Shown here: positions 1 through 11,113 of the stretch, in pieces
How the letters are laid out: each line of letters starts with the position of its first letter
Numbering within the stretch: position 1 is the stretch's first letter
Origin: Talinum fruticosum
Taxonomy: Eukaryota > Streptophyta > Magnoliopsida > Caryophyllales > Talinaceae
DNA length: 64,000 bases
Direction: 5' to 3'
Assembly: GCA_021018815.1 (NCBI GenBank)
Contig: JAITYX010000049.1
Coordinates: forward strand, 3,968,001 to 4,032,000
Position numbers and translations under genes: made by a program
The notes under the pieces: model-generated
What the model saw: the letters and a program-made list of their open reading frames with translations, nothing else
What the model was told of the DNA's origin: nothing
The model's database searches: none

Positions 1-54
1 TCTTTAAACATTTAGATGGTTAAATCTTTTCGAAAGGCTAGGCTCGATACCAGT
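1..54 (-). other. C1 leader and primer-binding site
   Basis: Read on the minus strand this is the start of the internal region of copia element C1. Positions 42-54 give a site close to TGGTATCAGAGC, the complement of the initiator tRNA-Met 3' end. The same sequence follows the LTRs at 5148 and 60442. The rest matches the untranslated stretch before gag in C3 (5161-5205). The body of C1 lies outside the window to the left. Confidence 0.75.
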
Positions 55-1576
55 TGAAGGTTTGCTCTTGAAGAGACTTAGTCATCCTAGAGGGCGAGTG
101 AATAGGGTGATGAGGAAATTTAAACAAACACTTGGAAGATTAAAGTCTAAAGCCGACTTTGAAACAGATCCGAGTGTAGATTGGACTCGGAAAAGTGTTA
201 AGTCAAAAATACGTGGAAACCCTCCTGGGGTAGAAAACCACGGTCGGTGCTAATCTAAGCGCCAAGTAAATCCACTATTTTGAATCCACAAAATATAGTA
301 GAAAGACTTAACCATAATTGCTCTCTTAGACAATTCCTTACAAGACTTTCTTAGACTCGAAGTTCCCTGATTTGATCTAGTACTTCCTAACTAAGGTAAC
401 CTTTACGAGTTAGGGACAATCGAGCTGTGTTAACCCTTACAGCTCGGTCAAGGGACCTTTCTCGAAAGTAAGAATAAGTGTTTGTGACTTATTACAAGAC
501 CTTACAACTCGGAAAGATGTTAAGTACAAAGTTGGAGTTCTAAGTAGAAGATTGAATGAGAATTATACAGAGAGACAATTTCGATAATAGGTTCAAGCAA
601 TCTCCTTATCTTCCGAAGTGGCTTCTATTTATAGATGACCATGCAGATTAGCCTTTGTGACTATCTTCGATTAGATTTCCTTTGCGACCGTTGCAATGGT
701 TTTTCCGAGTGACTCGGAAAATATCCGTTGAGGTGTGAACGTTGGGCAATGGCTCTTGACTCCTTTGGATGTTCTAATCCCTGGTGGTGTCTAAAAGCGG
801 GGTGGAAACCACCGTTGAACTTGGCGTTGCAGATTTTTAGTTTTGGAAACAAACAACCTTGACAAAGTGTGTGGGCCTTGGTCGAAGTAGAAAAAGTCGT
901 GTCTGCTGGTGATTTGACATCTTCAAGCCGGTTACTTATTGTAATTCAAAAGTAGGATAACCTCCTTTGAATAACCTACAAAAGTAAATCAATTTGGTTC
1001 TCAAAGTATAAAATACTTTAGTCCATGATTAGACACGAGATAAAAATTTAATTAAGATAATTAAGTGCCTAATTATCTCGAGTCTCGAAAGAGTGGAATT
1101 TTCTGAGTCTAATATCCATTATAGTCAAATTCCATCCGAGTCGATCTAGAAGTAAAACAAGTCCGATAGAGAATATCGGAGGAATGGAACTTGATCTAGA
1201 CAAGCACGGTTTAAACGAAACATGCTGACTTAGAAGGATGAATTAACACCGTAATTCAATCAATCTTAGATTACAAAGTCGGACATGAGTTTATGTACGT
1301 TAGAGCAAATATTTGAACATGCGAAAAGTCCGAGTGTTGTCCGAGTGACTCACAACTATGTGTGAAAGGATAAGCAAGAGTGTGCATTCCGAATCGGTCG
1401 AATCAAGTGAAAACATATGCAATAGTTTACGTAACACTCGTAAAAGATTCTAAATCACTTAGAAAAGTTTCTAAAGCACTTAGAATGACTTGTAATCAAA
1501 ACTTACAAGAGATGAAGTCCGTACCTGATTCCTTGATGGTACTTAACATGATATATTTGCAATGTCCGAGTCTTCA
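55..1576 (-). repeat. 5' LTR of minus-strand copia element C1
   Basis: This long terminal repeat of about 1.52 kb begins TGAAGG and ends GTCTTCA, so it carries the TGAAG/CTTCA inverted ends of the family. It aligns along its length with the LTRs at 3525, 13516, 16532, 25986, 31760 and 34473. A TATA box (TATAAATAGA, minus strand) lies at 625-634, and a degenerate U5 hairpin lies next to the primer-site side. The primer site at 42-54 abuts it, so it is a 5' LTR. The right flank GGAAA (1577-1581) is the target in C2 integrase; the other target copy is off the window. Small ORFs inside it (for example 1380-1676) are chance. Confidence 0.88.
625..634 (-). promoter_or_regulatory. TATA box of C1 LTR
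   Basis: TATAAATAGA on the minus strand, at the same relative place as in the other copia LTRs of the window. Confidence 0.7.
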
Positions 1577-2180
1577 GGAAAGAATCCTAACATCTCATAC
1601 TTCAAACCCTTTGAATGTAAGTAATTTGTTCACAATAACGGTAAGGATCACTCGACAAAGTTCGATGCTAAGTTAGATGAAGGTATATTTCTAGCTTACT
1701 CATCTCACTCGAAAAGCCTATCGTGTTTTGAAAAAAAAGAACTAACAATGTGGAAGAAAGTAGCCACGTTGTATTTTATGTGATAGATCGGGGAAGAACA
1801 AGTGGGTTGACCTTCTTATATCTAAAACGCAATTGAGATGAAGATGATCTTGCTGAAGTTGAGCTCGGACAAAGTCAAAAGAAAGCAACTCGGAATGAGG
1901 TAGCTCAGAATATCATGACTCGGATCGAACCAACTCAAGATCCAGCTCAGAATGTCTGAAGGACAAGCGGAAGAGCAAACTCAGCAAGCTCGGACTGCGA
2001 AGATCAACGAGTTCAACCAAAAACCCGGTAAACCGAGAGAATAGGTAGAGCATTCAATTATGCTTCGAGTCACCCACTCGGGAACATTTTGTCTCACATC
2101 AATAGTGGGGTAAGAACTCATTCTTCTTTGCAAAATCTATGTGCATTCACTATATTCATATTATTAACTCGAACCCGGAA
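1577..2180 (+). pseudogene. C2 copia integrase C-terminal region and linker
   Basis: This is the end of the integrase domain of a plus-strand copia polyprotein, interrupted on its left by the C1 LTR. It aligns with C3 at 11637-11962: the stretch for PNISYFKPFGCK is recognisable at about 1583-1620, followed by a relic of DEGIFLGYSSHSKAYRV around 1676-1730. Stops and frameshifts break it. The acidic linker that follows (about 1820-2060) leads to reverse transcriptase without an obvious gap. Nothing here can be functional. Confidence 0.8.
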
Positions 2181-3524
2181 ATGCACTAGAGGCCCTAAAT
2201 GAACCTGAATGGGTAGAGGTCATGAAAGAGGAACTTAATCAATTCGAGGGAAACCAAGTTTGGACTTTGACCAAATGACCTTATAACCACCCAGTTATAT
2301 GAACTAAATGGGTTTTCAAGAACAAATTGGATGAGGATGGGTTGGTAGTCGAAATAAGTCATTACAATCAACAAGAAGGGATTGATTATGGGGAAACCTT
2401 TGCACTATTTGCTCGGATTGAAGCAATTATAATCCTCTTTGCATTTGCATCAAGCATGAATATTAAGTCTGTATCAAATGAATGTCAACTCTTCTTTTCT
2501 TTATGGTTTCATTCAAGAGGAAGTCTATGTTGAGCAACCCCTGGATTTGAAAACTCGGAATTTCTAAATCATGTTTTCAAATTGCAAAAGGCTCTTTATG
2601 GTCTTAAACAAGCTCCCGGAGCTTGGTACTAAAGACTGAGTAGTTTCTTGGTTGAAAATGATTTCAAAAGAGGTCGGATTGACAAAACTCATTTCATAAA
2701 AACTAAGGGGAAAGGCTTTCTTATTGCTCAAATTTATGTTGATATAATTTTTGGAGCCACTAATGAGAATATCTGTGAAGAAGTTTCTAAGTTGATGAGA
2801 CAGGAATTCCAAATGAGCATGACGGGAGAGCTCAATTTCTTCCTTGGTGTACAAATCGGACAAGATAAAAATGGCATCTATGTCCATCAATCTATGTATA
2901 CCAAGGAATTGCTGAAGAAATACAAGCTTCAAGGTATAAAACATGCAGCAACACCCATAAGTAGCACCATAAAACTAGATTCGGATGAGAAAGGTAAAGT
3001 AGTAGATCGAAACTCTATTGAGGCATGATTGGTTCTCTGCTATATCTTAGATCCAATAAGCCGGACATTATGTTTAGTGTATGTCTATGTGCAACATTTC
3101 AAGCTAATCCAAAAGAATCACATCTTACTATGGTGAAGAGGATTTTTAGATATCTTGCAAGGAGTCGGAATCTTGGTTTATGGTTTTGAAGAGACTCATA
3201 ATTAACCCTCACTAGATACTCGGATGCTGACTATCCTGGTTACAAGGTTGATAGAAAGAGCACATCAGGAGCATGCCGGTTTCGAGGTCAATCCCTTATA
3301 TCTTGGCACTAAAAAAGCAAAACTTAGTTGCTCTATCAACTGCTGAGGCTGAGTACATTGCAGCCGGACCGTGCTTTGTGCTTAGATTATGTGGATCAAG
3401 CATCACATGAAAGATCTTGGACTTTCATTCAAATCTACCCCAATCAAGTGTGACAATCGAGCCCAATCATCATCACCAAGAATCCAGTTCAACACTCAAA
3501 GACAAAGCATGTTGAGGTCAGGTA
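2181..3524 (+). pseudogene. C2 copia reverse transcriptase and RNase H
   Basis: This is a relic of the RT-RNase H part of a copia polyprotein. Motifs in order are WVFKNKLDEDG (about 2310), GIDYGETFA (about 2378), [13 protein letters not shown] (about 2590), a damaged active site read as IYVDIIFGAT (about 2730), and GELNFFLGVQIGQ (about 2824). RNase H follows, with a worn STAEAEY-type stretch near 3340 and a KHVEVR-like stretch near 3506. A 3-base loss removes the second Asp of the YVDD active site. The clean segment 2648-3028 is the best preserved part. The fragment stops at 3524, where the C3 LTR was inserted; AGGTA at 3520-3524 is the likely target copy. Confidence 0.88.
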
Positions 3525-4474
3525 AGAAGACTTAGACCTGTCATATACATCATTATGACTTCCATCAAAGAATCAGGTATAGGACTTCATCTCTTCTAAG
3601 GATTTGATTAAAAGTCATTCTATCTCGTTTTATAAGCTTCTCTGAGTGATATAGCATCTTTACGAGTGTTACGAAACTATCACATATGTTCTCTTTTGAT
3701 TCGATCGACTTAGAAAGCTTATTCTTGTATATCATTTCACACACGAGTTACGAGTCACTCGAGACAACACTCGAATATATTGCATGTTCAAACACTTGTT
3801 CTATTATGCATAAACTCGGTTCGACTTCATGATCTATGTTTGATTGAATTACTCGTGTTAATTCATCTTTCTAAGTCAGCATGCTTGGTTTGAACATTGG
3901 CAGTCTAGATCAAGTCCGACTACTCGATATTATTTATCCGACTTGATTCGCTTCTAAACTTACTCGGATGGAATTTGAGTATAATGGATATTAGACTCAC
4001 AAAATTCCACTCTTTTAGGACTCGGATAACTACGCACTTAATTATCTTAATTAAATTATTATCTGTGTCTAATCTTGGACCAAAGTATTTTATACTTTGA
4101 GAACTAAATTGATTTACTTTTGTAGGTTATTCAAATGAGGCTATCATATTTTAGAATTACAAAAGTAACCTAGCTTCAAAACGTCAAATCACCAGCGAGA
4201 CAAGGCTTTTTCCACCTCTCGCCCAAGGCCCGGACACTTGTGTTAGGGTTATCTGTTTCCAAAGCTGGAAATCTATAATGCTAAGCTCAATGGTGGTTTC
4301 AACCCTACTTTTCGGACACCACCAGTGGATTGGGACTTCTAATGGAGTCAAGAGTTGTTGCCCAGCGTTCACATCTCAACGGATATTTTCTAAGTGACTC
4401 GGAAAATCCATTGCAACGGTCACAAAGGACTTCTAGTCAGATGATGGTCACAACAGCTAATTTGCTTGGTCATC

Positions 4475-4484
4475 TATAAATAGA
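4475..4484 (+). promoter_or_regulatory. TATA box of C3 5' LTR
   Basis: TATAAATAGA followed by AGCC, found at the equivalent place in most copia LTRs of this window. It is the likely core promoter of the full-length transcript. Confidence 0.75.
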
Positions 4485-5093
4485 AGCCAACTCTCAAGAA
4501 TTCAAGATTGCTGAACCAACCGTCAATACATGCACTTAAGCAAAAGTCATTGTATTCATACTCAATCTTCTACTTACAACTCCAACTCTGTACTTAATAT
4601 CTTTATGAGTTGTAAGATCTTGTAATTAGTTTACAAACACTCATTCTTACTTTCTGAGTAAGGTCCCTTGACTGACCTATAACGGTTAACTCAGCTTAGT
4701 TGTCTAACTGTAAAGATTGCCTCGGTTAGGAAGTAGTAGATCGAGATAAGGTAATTTTTGAGTGTAGGAAAATCTTGTAAGGAATTGTCTAAGGGAGCAA
4801 TTTTGGTTGAGTCTTTCTACTCGTATTTTGTGGATTCAAATTAGTGGATTTGACTTGGTGCTTGGAGTAGCACTGTCCGTGGTTTTCTGCCCCATGAGGG
4901 TTTCCACGTAATTTCTCAATTGATACTTTTTCTAAGTCCAATCTAGACTCGGACATACTTAAAGTTTAGTTTCAAGTTTAACCCGTTTATTTCTTGTATT
5001 ATGAGTCGGTGCTTTTCGAGTTCATTCTTGACTCACGCTCTTCACAGAGTCATCTATGGTTTTACTCTTCCATTACTTGTTTAAATTTCCTCA

Positions 5094-5120
5094 TCACCCT
5101 ATTCACCCCCTCTAGGGTGA
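5094..5120 (+). other. U5 stem-loop near the LTR 3' end
   Basis: TCACCCTA and TAGGGTGA form a perfect 8-bp stem around an 11-base C-rich loop, 27 bases before the LTR end. Related sequences occur in the C1, S1, S2, C4, C5, C7 and C8 LTRs. In the RNA this would be a hairpin just upstream of the primer site. Confidence 0.6.
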
Positions 5121-5147
5121 CATAGCCTCACCAAGGGCAAACCTTCA

Positions 5148-5208
5148 ATTGGTATCAAAGCCTAGCCTTTCAGAAAGGATCTAACCATCCAAAGGTTTAA
5201 ATATTGAA
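5148..5208 (+). other. C3 primer-binding site and leader
   Basis: TTGGTATCAAAGC begins one base after the LTR end and differs from the initiator tRNA-Met complement TGGTATCAGAGC at about one position. The remaining roughly 45 bases are the leader before the gag start codon at 5209. Equivalent sites in this window are at 42-54, 31746-31759, 34459-34472, 45398-45411 and 60442-60455. Confidence 0.8.
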
Positions 5209-6240
5209 ATGGCTCGGAACAATTAAGAGTTCCATGAAGGAAGATGTTCCGAGTAGACCACCAATGTTCAAAGGATCTAACTTCGTGCACTTGAAGAAAC
5301 TCATGGAATGTTTCCTGCTGGATCACAATCGGGATGTTTGAAACATCATACCAGTAGGCAACTACATTCCCATGAAGACGGAAGAAACAAGACTCATGCC
5401 CAAGACAAAGGTCGAGTTCAGATGCGAGGAAATAGAGAAGTTCAGAAAGAACTTCAAGGGGATGAACATTCTGATGTGCACCATCAAATCAAAAGAATAC
5501 AACCGAGTGTCGGCTTGCGACACGGCCAAAGAAGTGTGGGACACTCGGTCAACACTTATGAAGCCACCAGCCAAGTCGAGCAAGCGAAGATAAGTCAATA
5601 TCTTCACAAGTACGAGCTGTTTAAGATGGAGCAAGAAGAGAACATCACTCGGATGTTCGTGCGCTTCACTAAGATTACCAACAATCTCAAATCTCCGGGT
5701 AGAAAGAGTTCCCACGAGGAAATGTGCGAAAGATACTCGAAGCCTACCCAAGAGAAGATGGGTTCCTAAGGTGACGGCCATTCAAGAGTCTCAAAACCTG
5801 TCCTAACTCAAGCCGGACGAACTCATTGGGAAGCTACTCACCTATGATATCCATCTGGAAGAAGATGACGCAGAGGTCGGCACCAAAAAGAACATTGCGC
5901 TAAAAGCTTCGAAACCGGAGAAGCAAATCGAGTTAATCGGACTCGAAGAGGATCCCATGGCGAGTCATCGCTAGAGGCTTAAAGAGAATCATGAAGCACA
6001 AGAGATGGGATAAGAAGCCAAGAGAAGAGTTTTATAAGAAAGACAAGAAGGATAGAAAAGGTAAGCACTCTTCCCCTTCAAAGTTATCTTTGACTAAGAA
6101 CTCTAGCTATTTTGAATGTGGCGAGCAAGGAACACATAGTCAAGGACTGTCCCAAGAGAAAAAGGGATAGAAAGAAGAAAAAGGCTATGATGGCCACATG
6201 GAGTGGTGAAGACTCATCGGAAGATGATAACGACTCGGAT
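5209..6240 (+). pseudogene. C3 gag, first unit, with zinc knuckle 1
   Basis: Copia gag, the capsid and nucleocapsid precursor. The chosen start is the ATG at 5209 (MARNN, followed at once by a stop), which matches MAQNN of C8 at 60501. Recognisable stretches are the PPxFKGSN region, a KKxMECFL region, EYNRVSACDTAKEVWD (5491-5540), the QYLHKYELFKMEQEENIT region (about 5600), KRRWVPKVTAI (about 5752), then a Lys-rich stretch and KLSLTKNSS before the knuckle. Knuckle 1 (about 6108-6153) reads YFEC...H...C after allowing for one inserted G, with Tyr in place of the first Cys. Several stops and frameshifts are present. Confidence 0.82.
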
Positions 6241-6893
6241 GAGTACAATAGAGTGTCGGCTCGTGAGATAGCCAACGATGTGTGCGACACTCTTGTCAAC
6301 ACTTGTGAAGGAACAAGTCAAGTGAAACAGGAAAAGATGAGCCAGTATCTTCACAAATATAAGCTATTCAAAATGAAGCCACAAGAAAACATCACTTAGA
6401 AGTTAATTCGCTTCACTGAGATTATAAACAATCTTAAATCTCTAGTTAGAAAAATTTCTCACAAAGAGATGTGACGAAAAATTATAAGAAATCTACCAAA
6501 GAAAAGATGGGGTCCCAAGATGACGACCATCGAGGAAGCTTAGAACCTCTCTTAGTTAAATCCGGACAAGCGATTACGAAGGTGCTTACCCATGAGATTC
6601 ACCGGAAGAAGATGATGCCGAGGTCGAGCAACAAATGGAACATTGCGTTGAAGGCCTCGAAAGTATAGGGAAAGTTCGAGTTCTTCGACCTCGGAAGAGG
6701 ATCCGATGTCACTCATTGCCCGAGGCTTCGAAAGAATGATGAAGCATAAGAAGTGAGAAAAGAGGCGAAAGGAAGAGTTCTACACGAAAGATAAAAAGGA
6801 TAGAAATAGTAAATATTCTTCCCCTTCAAAGTTATCTTTAACTAAGAACTTTGATCTGTTTTGGATGTGGCGACAAAGATCACATAGTGAAGG
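6241..6893 (+). pseudogene. C3 gag, second (duplicated) unit
   Basis: At 6241 the sequence returns to the gag core: EYNRVSAREIANDVCD here repeats EYNRVSACDTAKEVWD of unit 1 at about 5491. QYLHKYKLFKMKPQENIT, the KKRWGPK region, and KLSLTKNFD before a second zinc knuckle follow. The unit length is about 750 bases. An open frame at 6112-6399 crosses the junction, so the acidic tail after knuckle 1 is fused in frame to the second gag core. The two units differ at many positions, so this is either an old duplication or a join of two different elements. The knuckle is cut by G1 at 6894 and resumes at 9737. Confidence 0.8.
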
Positions 6894-9736
6894 TGTAACA
6901 CCCACAAAACCCACCATAAGAGTATTACATGCCAGGGTTCCCTGAGAGGAACCCTCAAGGCTACTTATGATCTCAACTTGGGGTTAATAGTTTCATCTTA
7001 AATTAGCGGAAGTGCGTTTCTAGGTTTTCAAAGGTTTTCCTTAAAATTTAGGTAGAGTTTCGTCCGTACTATGGCTAATCCCATAGGCTTAGAGCCTTAA
7101 CCCCGCACGAAGACAGAAAAACATCCCATAGTCATAAACTCAACGAGCCACATGCTCGGAGCATCCCATAGTCAAAACATAAGTTCACATACAACCGATC
7201 TTTACAAACAACTTCACAAAAAGAAGACGAGAAAAACATGTAGTAAGTCGGGCATCTCCTATCGGTCCTGCTATTTACGAAAGACAAAAGTCACTCCTAA
7301 GAGTCTTACTTCAGTACTGAAATGTGGGTGAGGTCATGAGCTCCACAAGCCCGAGTGAATAACCCAACCCAACCCCTAGTTTCACTTTGCACATTAATTC
7401 ATTATAAACACACGTAAGTACACCATTCATTGATAACATGCGATTCGGATCATACATGCTTAAGACACACGAGATTAAAATTTACCAACTTACCGAGAAG
7501 TACAATTACATCAATTACTCATGAATTCAATCAGAACATGCTTCATTCTTCTTTCTACGCAAGTACGTCATAGAATCATTCATCATATAAGACATTCATA
7601 ATGTAAATCTTATCTTACTTCTTATTGTATTAATTTCTTATGAAATCGGGATTCGTTTTTCTTCTCATTCTTCTTCTAGAGTTCAATTATGCATTTCATA
7701 AATCATTGCTTCTTTCTTTCTTGTTCATCATGTATAATCATTCATTTCTTCATATCATAATTCTTAAGTATTCTTAGTTTCGAATGGAAAGTAGATTTAT
7801 GTTACTGCTCCAAAGACCCAATTCTTGGAGCCAAAATAATTCGTGGGCTTAGTTACGGGATGCAAAATAATTCATGGCCTCAAGGCTTGCCTCGAGCTCG
7901 AAGGACGCATATTGTCAATAATTCATGGAAGCAAATTAATTCGTGGCTTCGGTTGACGAGACACTTTTATGGCCATATCTTCGAGAGGGTTCTTTAATTC
8001 GTGGGGTCTTAGATCAATAACGCAATCCTTTCTCCGTTCTTTAGTTGTTTATGTTTCTTATTTTCTTACCGGTTTCGTACTATGTCGACGAGATACGGTT
8101 AATTCACGCTCAATACCTTCATACGTAACATCTTCGTAACTAACAATTCACATAAGCAAGTTCCAACTTGAGTACAATTAATCCAATTCATATAGGCATG
8201 CTTATGTTATTTATAATCAATGTACTTTAATCTAAACAGATCATAACAAGTAATCATATCAATTAGAATTTCTAATTATCGAATTGATTGCTTCATGAAA
8301 ACGTAATATTGAGCATAGGTAGTTTATGGTTCTATAACTTTTCTTAATCATTATATATCTCTTAATTTAGCCATATAGCTTCTTAAATTCCAGTTCTCAC
8401 CTCAACTGTTCAATCAGCCCCGACTTTTGCCAAAACATCACATTTCCACTTAAAAATCGTATATCAAAATGTACAGGAAATTGTTATAAATTATTATGAA
8501 GCTACAGTAAAAGCTTCATGAATTTTGGGCAACTCATGGAAGCACAATAATTGAGACAACGAGGCTTAATTATTGAAAAATCTCCACCTAAATCATGAAT
8601 TCTATTTTCTCATTTCTCTCACTTATTCTATTCAAGCAACTTTCATCAAATTCTTAATATGCAGCTCAATAATCATGCTCAGCAATACTCAATCATCATT
8701 ACATTCATGAATTAGACACATAGTTCGCAACATGCTTTTCAATTCGTAAATTTAGGCCTCTAACATCTTCAATTAACTTAGGGTTCCAATTTCATGAATC
8801 AATTTCGAATTTAATCCACCTAATTTGTTTTATCATTAGAGGATGAATTTGAATTATCACCTTAGATTCTTAATGGTTCTAAGAATTTCAATTTGGAGGA
8901 TTTCGAATTTGATGTTTGAATTTCGTATTATGCTTCTTCTTCCTTCCTCTAAGGTTCTTGCTTTCGCCTCCTTTTTCGGACCCAACTCTCTCTCTCTCTC
9001 TTTCGGTCTCTTTACTCTCTTTGTTTCCCTCCTTCTTCCTCTTGTTCTGTTTCTACTAAGGGTCCTTCTCATTTTCCTATGCTTCGATTCGATCAATTTC
9101 TCTTTCTTCATCCTTGACTTGCGTTTCTCGCTTGAGTCCGGTTCTCTCGACCTCTTGCTCGGTTCCTCTTTGCTTTGCTCTGTTTCTGGTGCTCATCTCG
9201 TTCTCGTTCCCTCTCTCTCGTTTTCCTTTACTTTTGATTCTGTCACTCTCTCTCCCTTTATCCCTCTTTTGTTCTCTCGCTCTATTTGCTCTGTCTCTCG
9301 CTCCATCGGACTCTCTTTCCTCACTTGTGGTTCTTAGCTTCGTTTCCAATTCCCAGTTAGCTTTGTCTTTCCTTTGTACCCTTACCTTCAATCTCTCTCG
9401 CTCCTTTTTCTTTTTTTACACCTACTGGACTTTGTTGTTTTAATATAATTGGACCCTAGATTTATCTCCTCACTAATTGCCACAAATTGCCACTAATCTC
9501 TAATGCCACTAATCCTCCTTAAATGCTAGCCAACCATTTAATTTCTTTTCTTTTGTTTTAACTTTTTGTTTAGACATTAATATATTAGGCCCAAATTTAA
9601 TATCTCTAAGCCCATTTAAGCTAACCTATGCTCGGGTTTTAACTCGATCGGGGAAAAATTCAACTTAGTTTAAAAATTTAGCTTTTAATAACTTAATTCA
9701 TTACCAAGCAAGAACCTTAAATTTACGGGTATTACA
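6894..9736 (-). mobile_element. G1: solo gypsy-like LTR, minus strand
   Basis: This is a solo LTR of about 2.84 kb in C3 gag. On the plus strand it begins TGTAACACCC and ends GGGTATTACA, and it is flanked by GAAGG (6889-6893) and CAAGG (9737-9741), a 5-bp target duplication with one change. Removing it restores the zinc knuckle (compare 6132-6153). No gag or pol is present. Its reverse complement aligns with G4 (49937-52811). It holds a CT-rich block at 8965-9420 (GA-rich on its own strand), repeats of AATTCRTGG at 7815-8005, and splice-like signals. The open frames at 8843-9443 are low-complexity artefacts. The LTR layout suggests a Tekay/Del-type chromovirus, but without an internal region this is tentative. 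Confidence 0.85.
7815..8005 (-). repeat. AATTCRTGG short repeats in G1
   Basis: Six copies of an AATTCRTGG-like word (near 7821, 7838, 7869, 7919, 7937 and 7995; the first is AATTCTTGG) lie in about 190 bases at irregular spacing. The reverse complement recurs in G4 at 51666-51860, so the cluster belongs to the LTR. Confidence 0.6.
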
Positions 9737-10585
9737 CAAGGACTGTCCGAACGAGAAAGAAAGACAGAAAGAAGAAGAAGGCTATGATGGACACATGGAG
9801 CGATGATGAATCATCCGAAGATGAAGATGATTATGATGACTCAAAGTGTCTAATGGCACTAACGGACTCGTAAGTCGAATCGAGTTAGATGTTGACAACT
9901 CGGACATCGAGGAGACAAGTCTTCAGGAGGTAATTGAATACTTTCTAAAGTTCTCCAAAGCTGATTTAGCTAGATATATTTACACTTTGGAAGAAAAGTC
10001 CAATTCGATTCTTCGCAGTTCAAAGAACAACTTGAGTCTCTTACTTCGAGAGCAATGGTTTGAAAAATGAGTTGAAAAAGCTGAGACTAACTCTGAAAGA
10101 ACTCAAGACAAGTACTCAAACTAAGGAGACTGAGTCCGAGTCACTCTAAAAAGAAAATGAGCATCTAAAAAGAAAGGTCAATGACTCTCAAGAGCTTGTT
10201 TTGAAATTCACTCAGGGTTAGAAAAACCTTCACATGCTTTTAGGCTCTCAATGTGTATCTTTCGAGAAAGGACTTGGTTTTGATAAAGAGGACGAATCTA
10301 ATTCCTACTCTAATCTTTTAAAAAAGATTCCGAAGCTGTGAAGTTTAGGAAGGCTGAGCATGGTCCTATTCATAAGAATGAAAGGAGGACTAAGCCCATA
10401 CAAGTTTAAAGGAGAAAACCTTCTCCACCTATTTATAAACGAACGAGACTTTAAAAGGAAGAAACACAAACTCGGTCTTCTAGAAAGAAGACTCAAAATC
10501 GGACCAAACCTAAAGTCATTCAAATCTGGGTTCCAAAGAGTCTTCTTCCTCGAAAAGGACAACGAGTAAAGGGAATTACTGGGTT
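9737..10585 (+). pseudogene. C3 gag C-terminal region (coiled-coil-like spacer)
   Basis: The sequence resumes with the last Cys of zinc knuckle 2 (DCPN), then an acidic Asp/Glu/Ser tract, then a heptad-rich stretch containing EVIEYFLKFSKADLARYIYTLEEKS (about 9929-10000) followed by Leu/Lys/Glu-rich sequence to about 10330. This looks like a coiled coil. After it comes a basic segment leading to the protease. The same order is seen in C5 (24906-25985), C4 and C8 (61000-61830). Several stops are present. Confidence 0.75.
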
Positions 10586-11113
10586 CATTAGTACCTAGAC
10601 AGTGGATGCTCATGACACATGTCAGGAGATTCAAGACAGCTTTTACGAGTAAGAAGATTTTAAAGGAGGTAAAGTCACTTTAAGAGATAACAGCGAAGGG
10701 CAAGATAGTTGGGATTGGAAAGATTGGTAAAGGAAACAACCTAGTCAGTCCAGTTTATCTTGTCCAAGGATTAAAGTACAATTTTCTCAAGCATCTCTTA
10801 GTTTTGTGACAAAGGTCAAAAGGTAAGGTTCACTAAGACCAACTACTACATTTTTGATACAGCTACCAGAGAGACTAAGCTCTCGGGTAAGAGGTAAGGT
10901 AACAGCTACACCATTCCTCTTTTGGATCCAAATCAAAAGTTATCTTGCTTAAAAGCATTGTTGCATGATGATTCTTCGACATGGCATGATAGAGTAGTTC
11001 ATGTTAGCATGCACACTATCAAAAAGCTTGCATCTCATGGTTTAGTTAGGGGTTTACCTAATTGTTCATCCGAGAAAGATAAAATCTATGAAGCATGCAC
11101 AAAAGGAAAATAA
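10586..11113 (+). pseudogene. C3 protease and integrase zinc-finger (GAG_pre-integrase) region
   Basis: The aspartic protease start is visible at 10586-10621 as H*YLDSGCS*HM, where DSG carries the catalytic Asp. C4, C5, C7 and C8 show HWYLDSGCSRHM-like versions, so the two stops are TGG to TAG and CGA to TGA changes. The HHCC zinc finger follows at 10919-11113: WHDRVVHVSMHTIKKL with the two His, then YEACTKGK, where the first Cys has become Tyr. The protease core between is damaged. Confidence 0.82.

Larger units (their letters stand above)
3525..5147 (+). repeat. 5' LTR of C3
   Basis: This LTR of about 1.62 kb starts at AGAAGAC (expected TGAAGAC, first base changed) and ends ACCTTCA directly before the primer site. 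It contains a TATA box at 4475-4484, a GC-poor U3, and a perfect U5 hairpin at 5094-5120. It aligns with the 3' LTR at 16532-18008 but with many substitutions, so the insertion is old. ORFs within it are chance. Confidence 0.88.

Noticed and set aside
1380..1676. 98-codon frame across the C1 LTR end
   Set aside because: It crosses the LTR boundary at 1576 and has no relative in the other LTRs.
3525..5147. Possible independent gene promoters at the TATAAATAGA words
   Set aside because: They occur at the same place in all copia LTRs and are the LTR promoter, not host promoters.
7815..8005. CRISPR-like array
   Set aside because: Repeats are too short (about 9 bases), irregularly spaced and inside a plant LTR.
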